Assembly: GCA_958510875.1 (NCBI GenBank) | Contig: OY294067.1 | Coordinates: 255,131,736 to 255,195,735, forward strand | Reading direction: 5' to 3' | Length of the DNA: 64,000 bases | Origin: Endomychus coccineus | Lineage: Eukaryota > Arthropoda > Insecta > Coleoptera > Endomychidae | Part shown: positions 47,203-57,935 of the stretch, one piece after another | How positions within the stretch are numbered: the stretch's first letter is position 1 | How the letters are laid out: every line of letters begins with the position of its first letter | Notes under the pieces: generated by a model | Told to the model about the DNA's origin: nothing | The model's input: the letters and a program-made list of their open reading frames with translations, nothing else | Databases searched by the model: none | Translations under genes and position numbers: made by a program

Positions 47203-47245
47203 TCGTCTGAAGATGACACGTTTAGTGTTGAAACTATAGTAACGA
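47203..47245 (+). ncRNA. Hammerhead-like ribozyme, Penelope-like family 1
   Basis: Stem I is TCGT (47203-47206) with ACGA (47242-47245). The first core box is CTGAAGA (47207-47213). One extra T follows, then stem II GACAC/GTGTT with loop GTTTA. The second box is GAAA (47230-47233). Stem III is AC/GT around TATA, and the cleavage triplet is GTA (47239-47241). This matches the type I hammerhead plan with a very short stem III. Hammerhead motifs are established in the terminal repeats of Penelope-like elements; activity here is inferred. Confidence 0.7.
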
Positions 47246-48948
47246 CTATAACAAAAATAACAAAAGAGTTCTTAAATGCTAACCCTGAAATTTTAGTTTT
47301 GAACGCGGATAAATGTAATAAAACCGTCATAATGCATAGAAATGACTATGAAAAGAAAATAGAAAACCTTTTAAATGATGAAACAACTTATAAAAAATTA
47401 AAATCTGATCCTACTTTATCAATACAAAATAAAATGAATAAATTGATAAATAATTGGCACAAAAATAAGATAATCCCTATTGAATTGAAAAATAAATTAA
47501 TTTGCCATAATGGGCTATCACCTTATATCTATGGGCTTCCAAAACTACATAAAATTGATTTACCTCTAAGACCCATTATTAGTAATATAGGAGCGCCTAC
47601 TTACAATTTATCAAAATTTTTATCAAAATCGATCAATAATATAATAGGAAATAATGAATTTTATGTGAAAGACTCATGGCATTTTAATGAATTTATAAAA
47701 AATCAATCCGTACCCGTAAACCATCAACTAATTTCCTTAGACGTTGTTTCTTCATTTACAAATATACCAGTCGATTTGGCATTGAATAGCATCAAAAAAC
47801 GTTGGGCAGAGATTAAAAACCACACACCTCTAGATCAATCGGAATTTATAAATGCTGTGAAGTTTTGTTTAGAATGCACTTATTTTCAGTACGGTGAACA
47901 ATATTTTGGACAAATATTCGGCACAGCAATGGGATCTCCTATTTCTGCTACCATTGCTAACCTCGTTATGGAATGCCTGGAGGAATCTGTTATAAGTTCA
48001 TTAGATTTTCGGCCCGTATTTTTTAAACGGTATGTAGATGATTGCCTTATGTGTGTTCCCAATGACAAAATTCAGTACGTGATTAATAAATTTAACAATT
48101 TCCACTGTAAACTTCAATTTACCTGTGAAATAGAAGTTAACAAAAACATAAATTTCTTAGATATGAACATTAGGCATGATGCAGATGGAGAAATAAAAAC
48201 TTCGTGGTTTACTAAAGAAGTTTGGTCTCAACGCTATCTTCACTTCAATTCCGTTGCACCAACTTGTTATAAAAAAAGCGTCATAAACAGTCTTACAGAC
48301 CGCGCGGTTAAATTGTCCCACCCAGAGGATCGTCCCAAAAATCTAAAAATTGTTCGTAATACACTGGAATTGAATGGCTACCCAAAAACTTTTTTCAATC
48401 CTATTATTAAAGAGAGAATAAACAAAATTTATAATGGAGCGTCATATAAAAATAACGTAAAAGGTAATTCAGACAATTATATAACTTTACCATACATTCC
48501 GGAGACCTCAGAGAAAATTAAGAAATGTTTGAAAAAGTATGATATAAACGTAGCGCATAAACCTACTAACTGTGTTGGGAAATATTTCTCAAATCTAAAA
48601 CCTGTAATTCCTAAAGATAAACAAACCCACACAGTATACAGATTAAATTGTTTAGATTGTGATGGGACCTATACTGGTATCTCTAAACAATATTTACAAA
48701 AAAGAATGTATGGCCATAAGTATAGCACAAGAAACAAAAACTTAGAAAATTCCACCGCGCTTGCTAAACATTGCTTTGATTATAACCATCAATTTGATTA
48801 CAAGAATGTTAATATTTTAACTAAGGAAACCAATTATTATAAAAGATCTATTCTGGAGATGATTCATATAAAACGTGACTCCAAGTCTGTTAATCATAGG
48901 AGTGACGTTCAAACACTAAGTCATATTTATACTAATTTAATTAATTAA
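47240..48948 (+). CDS. Penelope-like reverse transcriptase with GIY-YIG endonuclease
   Basis: An open frame of nearly 600 codons, read through from 47155 without an ATG at the junction; the first in-frame ATG is near 47332. The RT has YIYGLPKLHKIDLPLRPIIS, motif A LISLDVVSSFTNIP, motif B FGTAMGSPISATIANLVMEC, motif C KRYVDDCLMCVP near 48027-48062, and INFLDMNI. After a linker comes the GIY-YIG nuclease (TVYRLNCLDC, GTYTGISKQYLQKRMYGH, ALAKHCFDYNHQFDYKNV), ending SHIYTNLIN. No stop or frameshift was seen, so this is the best-preserved Penelope-like copy of family 1. Canonical proteins are somewhat longer, so the N-terminus is probably truncated at the palindrome. It would nick DNA and reverse transcribe its own RNA. 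Confidence 0.88.
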
Positions 48949-49535
48949 TATTCTTGCAAATTCCTACTTACGTCCTTATAATGTAAAAGTTTACTTTAGG
49001 TAGAATTGTCTAAAGTATTTCTCACAGGCCAGAGACCTTCTTTTATCACCTAATAAATTATGACATCTGGCGCTTAAATGAACACTTGAGATGGTCTCGT
49101 CTGTTAGCAAAGAGGATAGAACTCTTTGTCTGTTAGTCTCTCGCAGACATTTATGAAATGTGTTCGTATTTATTGATGATTCTACTTAATAGTGGATTTT
49201 TAATTTTTACGCTGAAACATTGCTGTGTTATAGTTCCGATTTCATGTCTCCGTTCGTTTCGCGACGTTGGCATTTAAACGAAATTTGTGCGATAAGGACG
49301 CTTTGTGTTATTACAGTATTTCTTAGTAATCAGGTTATTGTATTAATAAGTCTTCTGATGATGGTCGTGAGACCGAAACGTACGTAAAGACGAGGGTAAA
49401 AATAAAAATATATGTGTTAATGTGACCTATTTCCCGAGAATTGTGTATTAATTCATACGTGGGTCAAGAATCTTTATTGTAACGACTATATTAAATATAA
49501 GTGGTAGTAAAACAAAGTAGTTTTATTTATTATTT
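48949..49535 (+). repeat. 3' region of the Penelope-like element (family 1)
   Basis: Untranslated tail after the stop: ttgcaaattcctac, then the hammerhead-like ribozyme at 49352-49393, then gacctatttcccgagaattg and gggtcaagaatc. From 49481 it runs into gtaacgactatattaaat..., the sequence also found inverted at 47082-47132 and again at 50643-50695. Confidence 0.75.
49352..49393 (+). ncRNA. Hammerhead-like ribozyme in the Penelope-like 3' region
   Basis: Stem I is GTCTT (49352-49356) with AAGAC (49389-49393), five perfect pairs. The first core box is CTGATGA (49357-49363), then one extra T. Stem II is GGTC/GACC with loop GTGA. The second box is GAAA (49377-49380). Stem III is AC/GT around GTAC, and the cleavage triplet is GTA (49386-49388). 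Every position required by the hammerhead consensus is present except that the T at 49364 is unpaired. The flanking context is not host coding. Confidence 0.75.
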
Positions 49536-51085
49536 GGATAAAATGATAAACTATCACAAAGTAACGGCTTCCACAATTGAATTTTTATTTGTTGCTAAGA
49601 TTTAATATAATTTTGGGGGTTTTCCAGCAAACAAGTCGGATTTTAAATTTCCGACTTCAGATTCAAGTTCAGCGGACAAAAAACTTTCCGATTTCAAATT
49701 TCAGAAGCTTTGGATTGAAAGAGCCCGAGATATTCAATTTGTTATAAAAGACATTCTATTTGTTAATTGAAAATTGTTTTTCATTGTTCATAAATAGTAA
49801 TAATCATTCTGACTAACCATGTGTAAGCCAACCTGAGCACGATGCAAGATAAATTTTCCATTTTCGTGCGGTCTATAAGATTTTAGTAGAGGACCCTATT
49901 TTTTTACAATTTTGACTGCAATAAATGATATTACATTTATGAAAAGTATTTTACCAGGAGGTACCTAGAATAACATCAATCGCAAACCAAAATTGAGAAA
50001 AAAGGCTGTCATATTATTTTTCAAAATTTGTCAACATATTTATCATTATCAGTAACAATAAGTTAGTCGTAAGTATCTAGAATTCTGCATAAGGAAGCTT
50101 TAGTGTAATTGTTGAGTTATTACCAGTATTAAATGTAACAAGAAATAAAAAGGTTCCTGTAACATAATCTGTGATTAATATAATACGAAGTAGTAGTCTA
50201 CGAAATTCTTTGTGTGATAATGGATAATTGAGTTGATTGAGTAATGTTTACTAGTATAGTATCAAACAGACAAACAAAATCATGATGGCATCGAAATTTA
50301 GGAAAGTAAACTAGATAGATTCAAGAGAAAGAAATGTGGTAATTTTATTCTTGATTTCAACATTTTCAAATTCATTCCTCCGAATGAAACAAAAGTACTT
50401 AATAACTACACATTTTTCTTGGGAACCTATTTTTATCTTGAGAATGTATGTTTTGCTTATTCATTGTCTGTGTTTTGTTATATCCATTTTGATATTATAA
50501 TCTGACTTGTCCCAATGTTCAGTTACTTTTGACTCGAAATATATTTTAGATGATTATGATTCTATCGATAGCTACACTTTATTTAATTTTTTTTTTATTT
50601 TTTTTTTCGTCTGAAGATGACACGTTTAGTGTTGAAACTATAGTGACGACTATATTAAATATCAGTGGTAGTGAAACAAAGTAGTTTTTTTATTATTTCG
50701 TTAAAATGATAAACTATCACAAAGTAACGGCTTCCACAATTGAATTTTTATTTGTTGCTAAGATTTAATATAATTTTGGGGGTTTTCCAGCAAACAAGTC
50801 GGATTTTAAATTTCCGACTTCAGATTCAAGTTCAGCGGACAAAAAACTTCCCGATTTCAAATTTCAGAAGCTTTGGATTAAAAGAGCCCGAGATATTCAA
50901 TTTGTTATAAAAGACATTCCATTTGTTAATTAAAAATTATTTTTCATTGTTCATAAATAGTAATAATCATTCTGACTAACCATGTGTAAGCCATCACGAG
51001 CACGATGCAAAATAAATTTTCCATTTTCGTGCGGTCTTTAAATTTTTGAGATGTATTTCACACTTTTGACTGAACTAATTATGTT
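49530..51085 (+). repeat. Two direct partial copies of repeat X with Penelope-like tails
   Basis: 49481-49930 and 50643-51085 are direct repeats of each other (gataaactatcacaaag, gggggttttccagcaaac, cagattcaagttcagcgg, cattttcgtgcggtct). Between them lies the right arm of the large inverted repeat and a T tract with a hammerhead-like core. No coding content. Confidence 0.7.
50607..50649 (+). ncRNA. Hammerhead-like motif with an inactivating G at the cleavage site
   Basis: Identical to 47203-47245 in stem I, core boxes, stem II and stem III, but the triplet before the cleavage point is GTG (50643-50645) where GTA is present in the other copies. Hammerheads require A, C or U at this place, so this copy should not cleave. 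Confidence 0.65.
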
Positions 51086-51751
51086 CGAAATGAATGCTAC
51101 ATGCATACTGTTTTTGAAGCAAACTATGGATTATTACAAATAGTTACATTGAGACTTAACCTTCTTTTCATTTCCAACTCTTCAGAAAAGGTTATATTTA
51201 TTACACGATTTCTATAAAGAAACAATTGGTATCGTCACCGAACAGCAAACGATTCATTTCAAAATTTGACGCTTCTCATCGTCATTTGCTCAAAATTTTG
51301 ATGAGGTCAAGATTAATAAGAATACCGAAAACGCAATGCCATGCAAGTAGTGGAGTAGCTGATTTCCCGACGTTGTAAGGTTCTATAGAACCAAAAAAAA
51401 TTCATTCCATCCTTTACAATTCAATATTGGTCGTGGTATTTGCTAGTTAGGGACTTAATTGCTCGAAAATTGTTCACACCTCCTAGGTTGGAACCTTAGA
51501 AAACTGTAGTGACTGGAACAATTCCATATTAATGATTAGCAGTGTATTGTTATTCTTTGGATGGAGTCTCAATTACAAATTACATCTAGCATTTATGCAG
51601 AAGCTAGTAACTGATTATTATTATTACGTATTTTCCGAGAAGCTGTATTTATTACTTCTCAGTAACAAGTTCTAGTGTTGATGTTTTGATGTTAGGTACA
51701 TACAGTATTCTCTCAAATTGAACTGATGAATTTAATTTACTTTTTTTGTAG
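51086..51751. other. No gene seen; expected location of AOX copy C first exon or intron
   Basis: A first coding exon with the start Met and about 20-30 residues should precede 51752. I did not find a convincing candidate here; it may lie further upstream beyond the transposons. Confidence 0.4.
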
Positions 51752-54700
51752 TTGATCCCAAAGATTTGTCTGCAGAAACTTCACTGAATGCATATCTTAG
51801 GGATACTTTGCACCTAACGGGAACCAAGAAGATGTGCCTAGAAGGTGGCTGTGGTGCTTGTATTGTTGTGGTTTCGAAGCCGGATCCAGTAACTAATAAA
51901 GACAAATTAGTAGCAGTGAATTCGGTAATCTTTTTTTGTTTTTCTCTTCATTTTATCATCTATTGATATGTGACATGTACAAAATTTTTATTTCGATCTG
52001 CCAATATGTTGTAGCTTTAACTGAACATGAGATTATCTTACAGTGTGCTGATAAAGTAAAGAATAAAATTTGTAATTGCGTTATTTAATGTTTTTAGGCA
52101 AAATGCACAGACAGGTATATTATATTTTTTAATCAACAACTTATGACATGAAAATTTCATGTATGTCGTCATGTGTTCTTGCATAATTATGTCATCGTTT
52201 TTTTTTTCAAAGTCAACCACAATTTATTTGCTGATTTACGGTGTACAAAATTGGCACCTTAGAATTTTTTTTCATAACACACTTACCGTAACAAATTAAA
52301 ATGTAGCTTAAATGGAAGAAAATCCTAATTATAAATCCCAAAAACAACCAAAACTTATCGCAAGTGCACAAATTGCTCTCCGTCAACCATTTGGCACTGA
52401 CCAATACGAGTGTGAACAGTTTGTACACTTCGCTCAAAGACTTCAGAAGTAGTGTGTAATTGAAGTTGCTGTTGAAAAAAACAATGATGACGTTAAAAAC
52501 ATTAAATAACACAAATTTTGTTCCTTATATATGTATATATATTGAAATTTGCAAACGTTTCGTTTCTTAATGGAAATTTCGGTCTGCTTTTTTTTTTGCT
52601 TCTTCAGGTTACTACAATTATTACAATTAGATGACAATTATATTTTGAGGTTGATACTCACAGAAGTTTAGGATGATTTTAAACTAGTCATTTTCACAAA
52701 AACCATTTAGATTTTTCTTCTATTATTATTCTCATTGAACCTTAGATTGTTTTTTCTAGTAATACCAATAAGTTAAATTTGAAATAAACAGGATTATAAT
52801 GAGACTAAAATGGATAAATTTTAAAATTGAACAAATAACCTGTTAGGGTCGAACGGTAAAACTACTCATGCATTTCAGACTAGCAGCTGATTCAGAAGTC
52901 TCTATTGCGCAAACTCTGGTTTGCTTTGAATGAATGAGCGTGAATAGTTGATCCATGGTGGAGCATCGAATCGCATTGTGTTCATCAATGATCTAAAATC
53001 CTTTTAGAGGCTTATATTTACAAAAATATAGAACTCTGACTGGACCAAAGTGGTGTAATTGGTAAACACCCTGAACTAGACATCCAGAAATGTGAGTTCG
53101 AATCCCGCCTATGGTTGAATGTTTTACGTTTATTCATCTTTAATATTCCATTTGAAAAAGAGAGTATGGTTTGTTTTTATCTCGAAAACGTTCTATATAT
53201 TCGAGTTTTCCATAAGCTTTTGTCTTTACTATTTTTTATAGCTCAAAAAATGAAGAGATTAAAGGAGTATAAAATGCTATCTGGATAATCCTGTACTCAC
53301 CTAGAATTTGAATTTTGCAGTGCTTGGTCTCAATACTGACGTGTCATGGCTGGGATATACACACTATAGAAGGGATAGGTGGACCAACAACCAAATTTCA
53401 CCCAATTCAAGAAACTTTAGCTAATTTCAATGGATCTCAATGTGGTTTCTGTTCTCCTGGTATGGCAATGAATATGTATGCTCTTTATGAAAATGAAAAA
53501 CTTACGATGAAAGAAGTTGAAAATTCATTTGGCAGCAATATATGCAGATGTACTGGATATCGACCAATATTAACAGCATTCAAGTCTCTTTGTAGAGATG
53601 CATCGTCCGATTTACTTGGAAAATATCCTGATATAGAGGATGTGGGGCACAGCGTATCAGTGTGTAAGAAATTATGTGAAAGTAGGGCCCGTAAGAATAA
53701 TAAGACTATATCTTTTCAATTACGTGGCACCAAATGGTTCAAAGTGTTTTCTTTGAAAGGCTTGTTGGACACTTTACTTTCTCTAGGAAAACAAACGTAC
53801 ATGCTTGTCGCAGGAAATACAGCACAAGGTAAGAACCACCATCATCGTCATTTGAATGTTCCTAAAACTTAATAAACACCTACAAATTGTAATGTTCAAA
53901 ATTGAAATATGTGTACTTTGCCCAGATAAATGCCATGGAGCAAGATCTTATGCTCAGGCGGCATGTTGATAAGCCGATACACGGTGTCGATATTTTCTAT
54001 AGAAACATCGAAACACTCGGCTTATCAATCAGGCTGACCTTTGGCGTAATCAACACATTGATCTATCGTCGCAACGTGATGGGTGTGCAGTTTCCTGATG
54101 TCAGCTGCAGGGCCTGTCGAAAAGCGCCTGAGATGATTTTGCACCTTCTGGTGACATGTCCGGAAAAGCGACCTCGGCGTACACACATCGTCATAAAGCG
54201 GCCCTACGGATGCTGTATTACCATCTAAGACACTCGAACGGAATAGACAAAAAGCCGATGCTACTTTACATGCCTTATATTGAGTCGTTGTCGGAAACGA
54301 AAAATGCCAGATCTACTGGAATTACCTGTTTCCAACCGTCAGGCCTATACAAGCAAAAATAGGCTTGACGTTGTCCTTCTCCATAAACAAACAAAGAGTA
54401 TAAATCTTGAATAGAAGACTTCCGCGGATAGCTCATCTTGGTAAACCTTGGCTTCCGGATGGATTCCGCGTCACAATAGCACGACAATGCCGACGATTTG
54501 CCAACCATTACAGGTGACATCTTTAGGGCAGGTTTGAGGCTTGAACAGAAGTCAATTCCGAAAAATGGAAAGAATAGCCTTCCAAATAATTATAGACCCA
54601 TTGCAATGTTATCTGTGAACTCTAAAGTGATGGAGAAAGCAATCAAGACTTAATTCATCAAATACCTAGAAAGCTCCAAAGTCGTGAACGACCTGCAATA

Positions 54701-56409
54701 GGGCAACAGGATACCTGCTTGCCTACGTAACACATATCTGGCAGAAATGTATTGAAATACATGGGGAACTCTAGCTGTAGCATTGGATATCTCCAAAGCA
54801 TTTGACCAAGTCTGGCATCATAGCCTTCTTGAGAAAGTTCCGTCATGTAGTTTGCCGCCTCAACTTTGTCGCTTACTATCGAGTTTTCTTTCAGATATAC
54901 TGCATGTGGTGGTTGAAGGAGTATCCTCCGATACAATTACTATTACCGCTGGTGCTTCATAGCGATCTATGTTGGCACCAGCTTTCTTTCTGCTCCATAT
55001 AAACCATCTATTCCACCTATTCCATTCACAGCTTTGCAGATGATGGTACACTTCATACCGCTTTCTCATCTAGAGCCCCTATACCATCCAATAAAGCCTG
55101 AGGAGCAAGACACAGACAGATTGACGAAATTAATGAAGATCTGGCAAAGATTTTGAAATGAGATTATCAGATTTTCAGAGTTTAATGCAACTCAAGCTTA
55201 CGTCTTCTCCAGGAAGGCGGATCCCACAATCTCTAATATGACGATGTCAGGTACAACTATTCCTATGAAGTCTTCCATATCCATGTTCAGGATCACCACC
55301 ATCAGCACCCTCTCATGGGACGATCATGTGAGGTTCATTGAGAAAACCTCTTCACAAAAACTAGGTTTTCTATTACATGCCAGGATGAATGAAATGAAGA
55401 TTAATCCTATTATTCTGGGTCAATGATCAATATAATACTGAATTATTGTTGATGCTCAATTACGTTTTCAGGAGTATATAAGCCAGTGACACATCCCTCT
55501 GTATATATAGATATAAGTGAAGTGAAAAAACTTTCTTCATACGAAATAACAGATGAGGCTCTAATACTGGGGGGTAATTTTTCATTAACCGACACTTTGG
55601 AACTCTTCAATAAAATAGGAGGAGAAAAAAAGAAATTTTCTTACCTAAAAGCTATGGCCAATCATATTGATTTAGTTGCCCATGTACCTGTGAGAAACGT
55701 GAGTTACTTGTAACATTCATAGTACAATGTTTTATATCTATCTGTTGTAGATTGGTACACTGGCAGGTAATCTTATGACGAAACATACACATAATGAATT
55801 CCCTTCTGACATATTTCTCTTGTTAGAGACGTTTGGAGCGAAATTGACAATAGGTATAGTATAATATTCAATAAAATAATAGTAATAACCTTGTTCTTCC
55901 CGCTGCCCAAACAATCACAATTGATCCGTATTGTGTTGATATCACTTTTATTTGTAACTCCCGTTACTCGATGATCGACATTATTACTTCTGAAGATGGC
56001 GTAATACTGCCGAAACTCTTGTAACGGAAGTTACAAATAAAAGTGATATCAACATAGTAGTGTTTAATTTTAAAATATGGATAGAATTCCATGTCACACA
56101 GTAAATAGTGAAACAATATAATTTTTTTTAAGTGACAATTGAGTATTTAAGCATTGATTGAAATGCTGCTATATTTAAAAAGAGAATTACTTAAATTAAC
56201 TTACTACTACTCACAATGTTTGCACATAATAAATATTGTTCTAAGTGAATCCAAAGTAATAGTTAAATTTATTTATTTCAGTAAACAGTAATGGAACTGA
56301 AGTGACGAAAACTCCATTGGAATTTTTGAAGTTTGACATGAACTTGAATGTTTTGAAGCAAATTACCTTGAAAAGCTTATCTGATGATCACAAATATAAA
56401 ACCTACAAG
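51752..56409 (+). CDS. Aldehyde oxidase copy C, N-terminal half (iron-sulphur and FAD domains), five exons
   Basis: Exons: 51752-51924, 53321-53828, 55472-55698, 55751-55853 and 56282-56409, all open and in phase, with GT/AG borders. Exon 1 as seen has the plant-type [2Fe-2S] motif CLEGGCGAC, with the fourth Cys as first codon of the next exon (NS|CLVS). The second [2Fe-2S] cluster is CGFC (53441) and CRC (about 53543). The FAD domain has MLVAGNTAQG, LGGNFSLTDTLELF, VPVRNIGTLAGNLMTKHTHN and EFPSDIFLLLETFGAKLTI, then TPLEFLKFDMN. The last is aldehyde oxidase-like. The enzyme oxidises aldehydes or N-heterocycles in the cytosol, passing electrons from molybdenum through the clusters to FAD. The next exon (family PRAQNAHA block) and the molybdenum domain are not found up to 64000, so the gene either continues beyond the window or is truncated. 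Confidence 0.87.
51925..53320. other. Intron of AOX copy C
   Basis: AT-rich intron with a tRNA-like sequence at 53042-53115. At 52545-52620 the minus strand has cctgaagaagc and cgaaacgtttgc, a possible badly decayed Penelope-like tail. Nothing else is supported. Confidence 0.55.
53042..53115 (+). repeat. tRNA-like Pol III promoter sequence (SINE head or tRNA relic)
   Basis: A box tggtgtaattgg (53051-53062) and B box gagttcgaatcc (53094-53105) are intact. The acceptor strands gaccaaa and tatggtt pair with one mismatch. The anticodon loop reads ctagaca (AGA), but its stem has a mismatch and no long variable arm is present. It is more likely a SINE head than a working tRNA gene. Confidence 0.5.
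53925..54362 (+). mobile_element. LINE 3'-domain fragment in AOX copy C intron 2
   Basis: The + strand carries the post-RT end of a non-LTR pol: VQFPDVSCRACRKAPEMILH, then LLVTCPEK, and in the next frame HKAALRMLYYHLRHSNGIDK. It is broken and truncated at both ends. Confidence 0.6.
54363..54545 (-). repeat. Penelope-like tail (family 2), minus strand
   Basis: The reverse complement of the tail at 59245-59360 (catccggaagccaagg-type, tgacgcggaatccatcc). The hammerhead boxes are mutated (CTAAAGA, CAAATC), so the motif is dead. Confidence 0.65.
54546..55430 (+). mobile_element. CR1-like reverse transcriptase fragment in AOX copy C intron 2
   Basis: Broken RT: NNYRPIAMLSVNSKVMEKAI (54576), VALDISKAFDQVWHHSLLEK (54776), FADDGT active-site block near 55033, and WDDHVR-like end (55315). 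There are several stops and frameshifts. The intact protein of this family would nick and copy at a target site. Confidence 0.7.
55933..56054 (+). mobile_element. 122-base Penelope-derived hairpin with hammerhead-like core
   Basis: The 34-base ends are inverted repeats (tgttgatatcacttttattt... versus ...aataaaagtgatatcaaca) with one difference. Between them lies CTGAAGA (55990-55996), T, GGC/GCC hairpin, GAAAC (56012-56016), TCTT, GTA. The strand after GTA pairs with CCGT 25 bases further upstream instead of next to the core, so stem I is displaced. It sits in the intron of AOX copy C between 55853 and 56282. Confidence 0.55.
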
Positions 56410-56725
56410 GTAAAGACATTGAATTTCATTCGCGTTAAAAATAATATGATGTCATATTTAGTTACTTTTACAACCAATTCACTTTGACAATTTCCATAAG
56501 TAACTGCCGCTCTATCTTCGTCAAACCAGGGATATTTCATTTTTACAGTTGTAATCATATTACAAAGTTGCCGTTATTCACTGGAGATTTATAAAGCTGA
56601 CATGACAGTTCATAATTTGTTGAGAATCTAAATGTCGATTGAATTAAACTTCAAAAGTACAGAACCCATTCTTTTCCGGTTCTGCCATTCTACTTACAAT
56701 CACGACGTGTTTCGTGTAAATTGTG
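56410..56725. other. No gene seen; intron downstream of AOX copy C last visible exon
   Basis: Begins with a donor (gtaaag) after 56409. No following aldehyde oxidase exon is recognisable. Confidence 0.5.
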
Positions 56726-57843
56726 AAACGTGTACATCATTTTACGGAGTGGCAGTGGCTATATTTCATCAATGCTAAGGCCTAGAGGTTTGAGAAAAAA
56801 ATCACATAAATAAAGTGGGGAAGAAAAATAGATGAAAATCATTTTGAAGTTCGTAATTCAACCACTAGGAGGCATAACTTTTATAAAGAAACATAAAATG
56901 CACTCTATCTCGGAAACTTAGACGATGAGCTATAACTTTAAAAACATCAGTTGCTAGCTTGGGTAATACCACATCATTTTCCTTCGCGACATTTTTTCGT
57001 ATCTGTCATAATGAGGGAGGGGGAGGCTAACGCATTTTTCAATATTTACACTCGAATATCTCCTGAAACATTCAACTGATGATTGAATATTTTTCATCTC
57101 GTTTGGAAGAACATTTTATGGTCCTTTAAAATAATTTTTTTGCTGAACCGTTTAGTAGAAAACGATTTTTGGAAAAAAGTTGAATGGAACGGTAACATTT
57201 TCTTGACTGACCTTTACCCATGATAAGCTTGGCTGAATTTGAGTGACAACCGCATCACGATATCTCTATCCGTTCTCGATTTATAGGGGGAAATGTTAAA
57301 AATTCGATCGGATCACGTTACCTTTGCAAGAAAAACAAATCACATAGCCATGGTAACCACGTAATTTGAATTACGAATCAATTTCCTTACCACTTAGTAC
57401 AAAATTGTTGAGACGTCGACCCTCCCTTCAAAATTTATCCAGGCATACAATCGGTTCAAAACTAGTTTTGAAACGTGTTTAAAGGCCAACGGGCCAAAGG
57501 AACATCAGTAATAACAATAAAGCAAAAGATGCACTTATAATTACTCAAAGTTTAACTACAAATAGCTCACAAATATTCAAAATATCCGCCACCTTTTTCA
57601 ATGCATTTATTTAATCTAATTTCGGTAGAAAAAACCGCTGCTTCAATTTCAGCCCTGGACAAGCTTATAATGGAGTTTCGTATTCTTTCCATCATATTTT
57701 CCTGGTTGTTGGTTTCTCTGGAAAAACCAGGTCTTTCGGTCTACCTCATATGTAAAAACCTAAGAGCAAATAAGATCTAGCGAACGCTCCGGTCAGGGAA
57801 ATAAACTTCCTCTTCCAATAACACGATAAGGATATTGCTAGTC

Positions 57844-57856
57844 TAAGTGCTTACGT
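57844..57856. repeat. Target duplication of Penelope-like insertion (13 bases), left
   Basis: taagtgcttacgt occurs here and again at 59359-59371, directly flanking the inserted element. Confidence 0.85.
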
Positions 57857-57935
57857 CTTGGATAGTAGACTTCCGCGGACAGCTAATCTTGAAAAATCTT
57901 GTCTTCCGGATGGATTCCGCGTCACAATAGCTCGA

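Larger units (their letters stand above)
47124..47250. repeat. Near-perfect palindrome of two head-to-head hammerhead motifs
   Basis: About 56-base arms (47124-47180 and 47194-47250) flank an A/T tract. Each arm holds a complete hammerhead-like core, on opposite strands (47129-47171 minus and 47203-47245 plus). This is the 5' junction of the Penelope-like copy, where inverted tail sequence meets forward sequence. Confidence 0.85.
44433..50584. repeat. Large inverted repeat enclosing a Penelope-like element
   Basis: The left arm (44433 to about 45110) and right arm (about 49905-50584) are nearly identical in inverse orientation; I count only a handful of differences in the outer 300 bases. 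Similarity continues at lower identity to about 45470/49560, inside repeat X. The left arm begins inside the segmental duplication. The right arm ends a few bases before a Penelope-like tail with a hammerhead-like core (50607). Confidence 0.85.

Noticed and set aside
52545..52620. Hammerhead-like boxes on the minus strand (cctgaagaagc, cgaaacg)
   Set aside because: Boxes are too far apart and stem I cannot be closed; at best a decayed Penelope-like tail.
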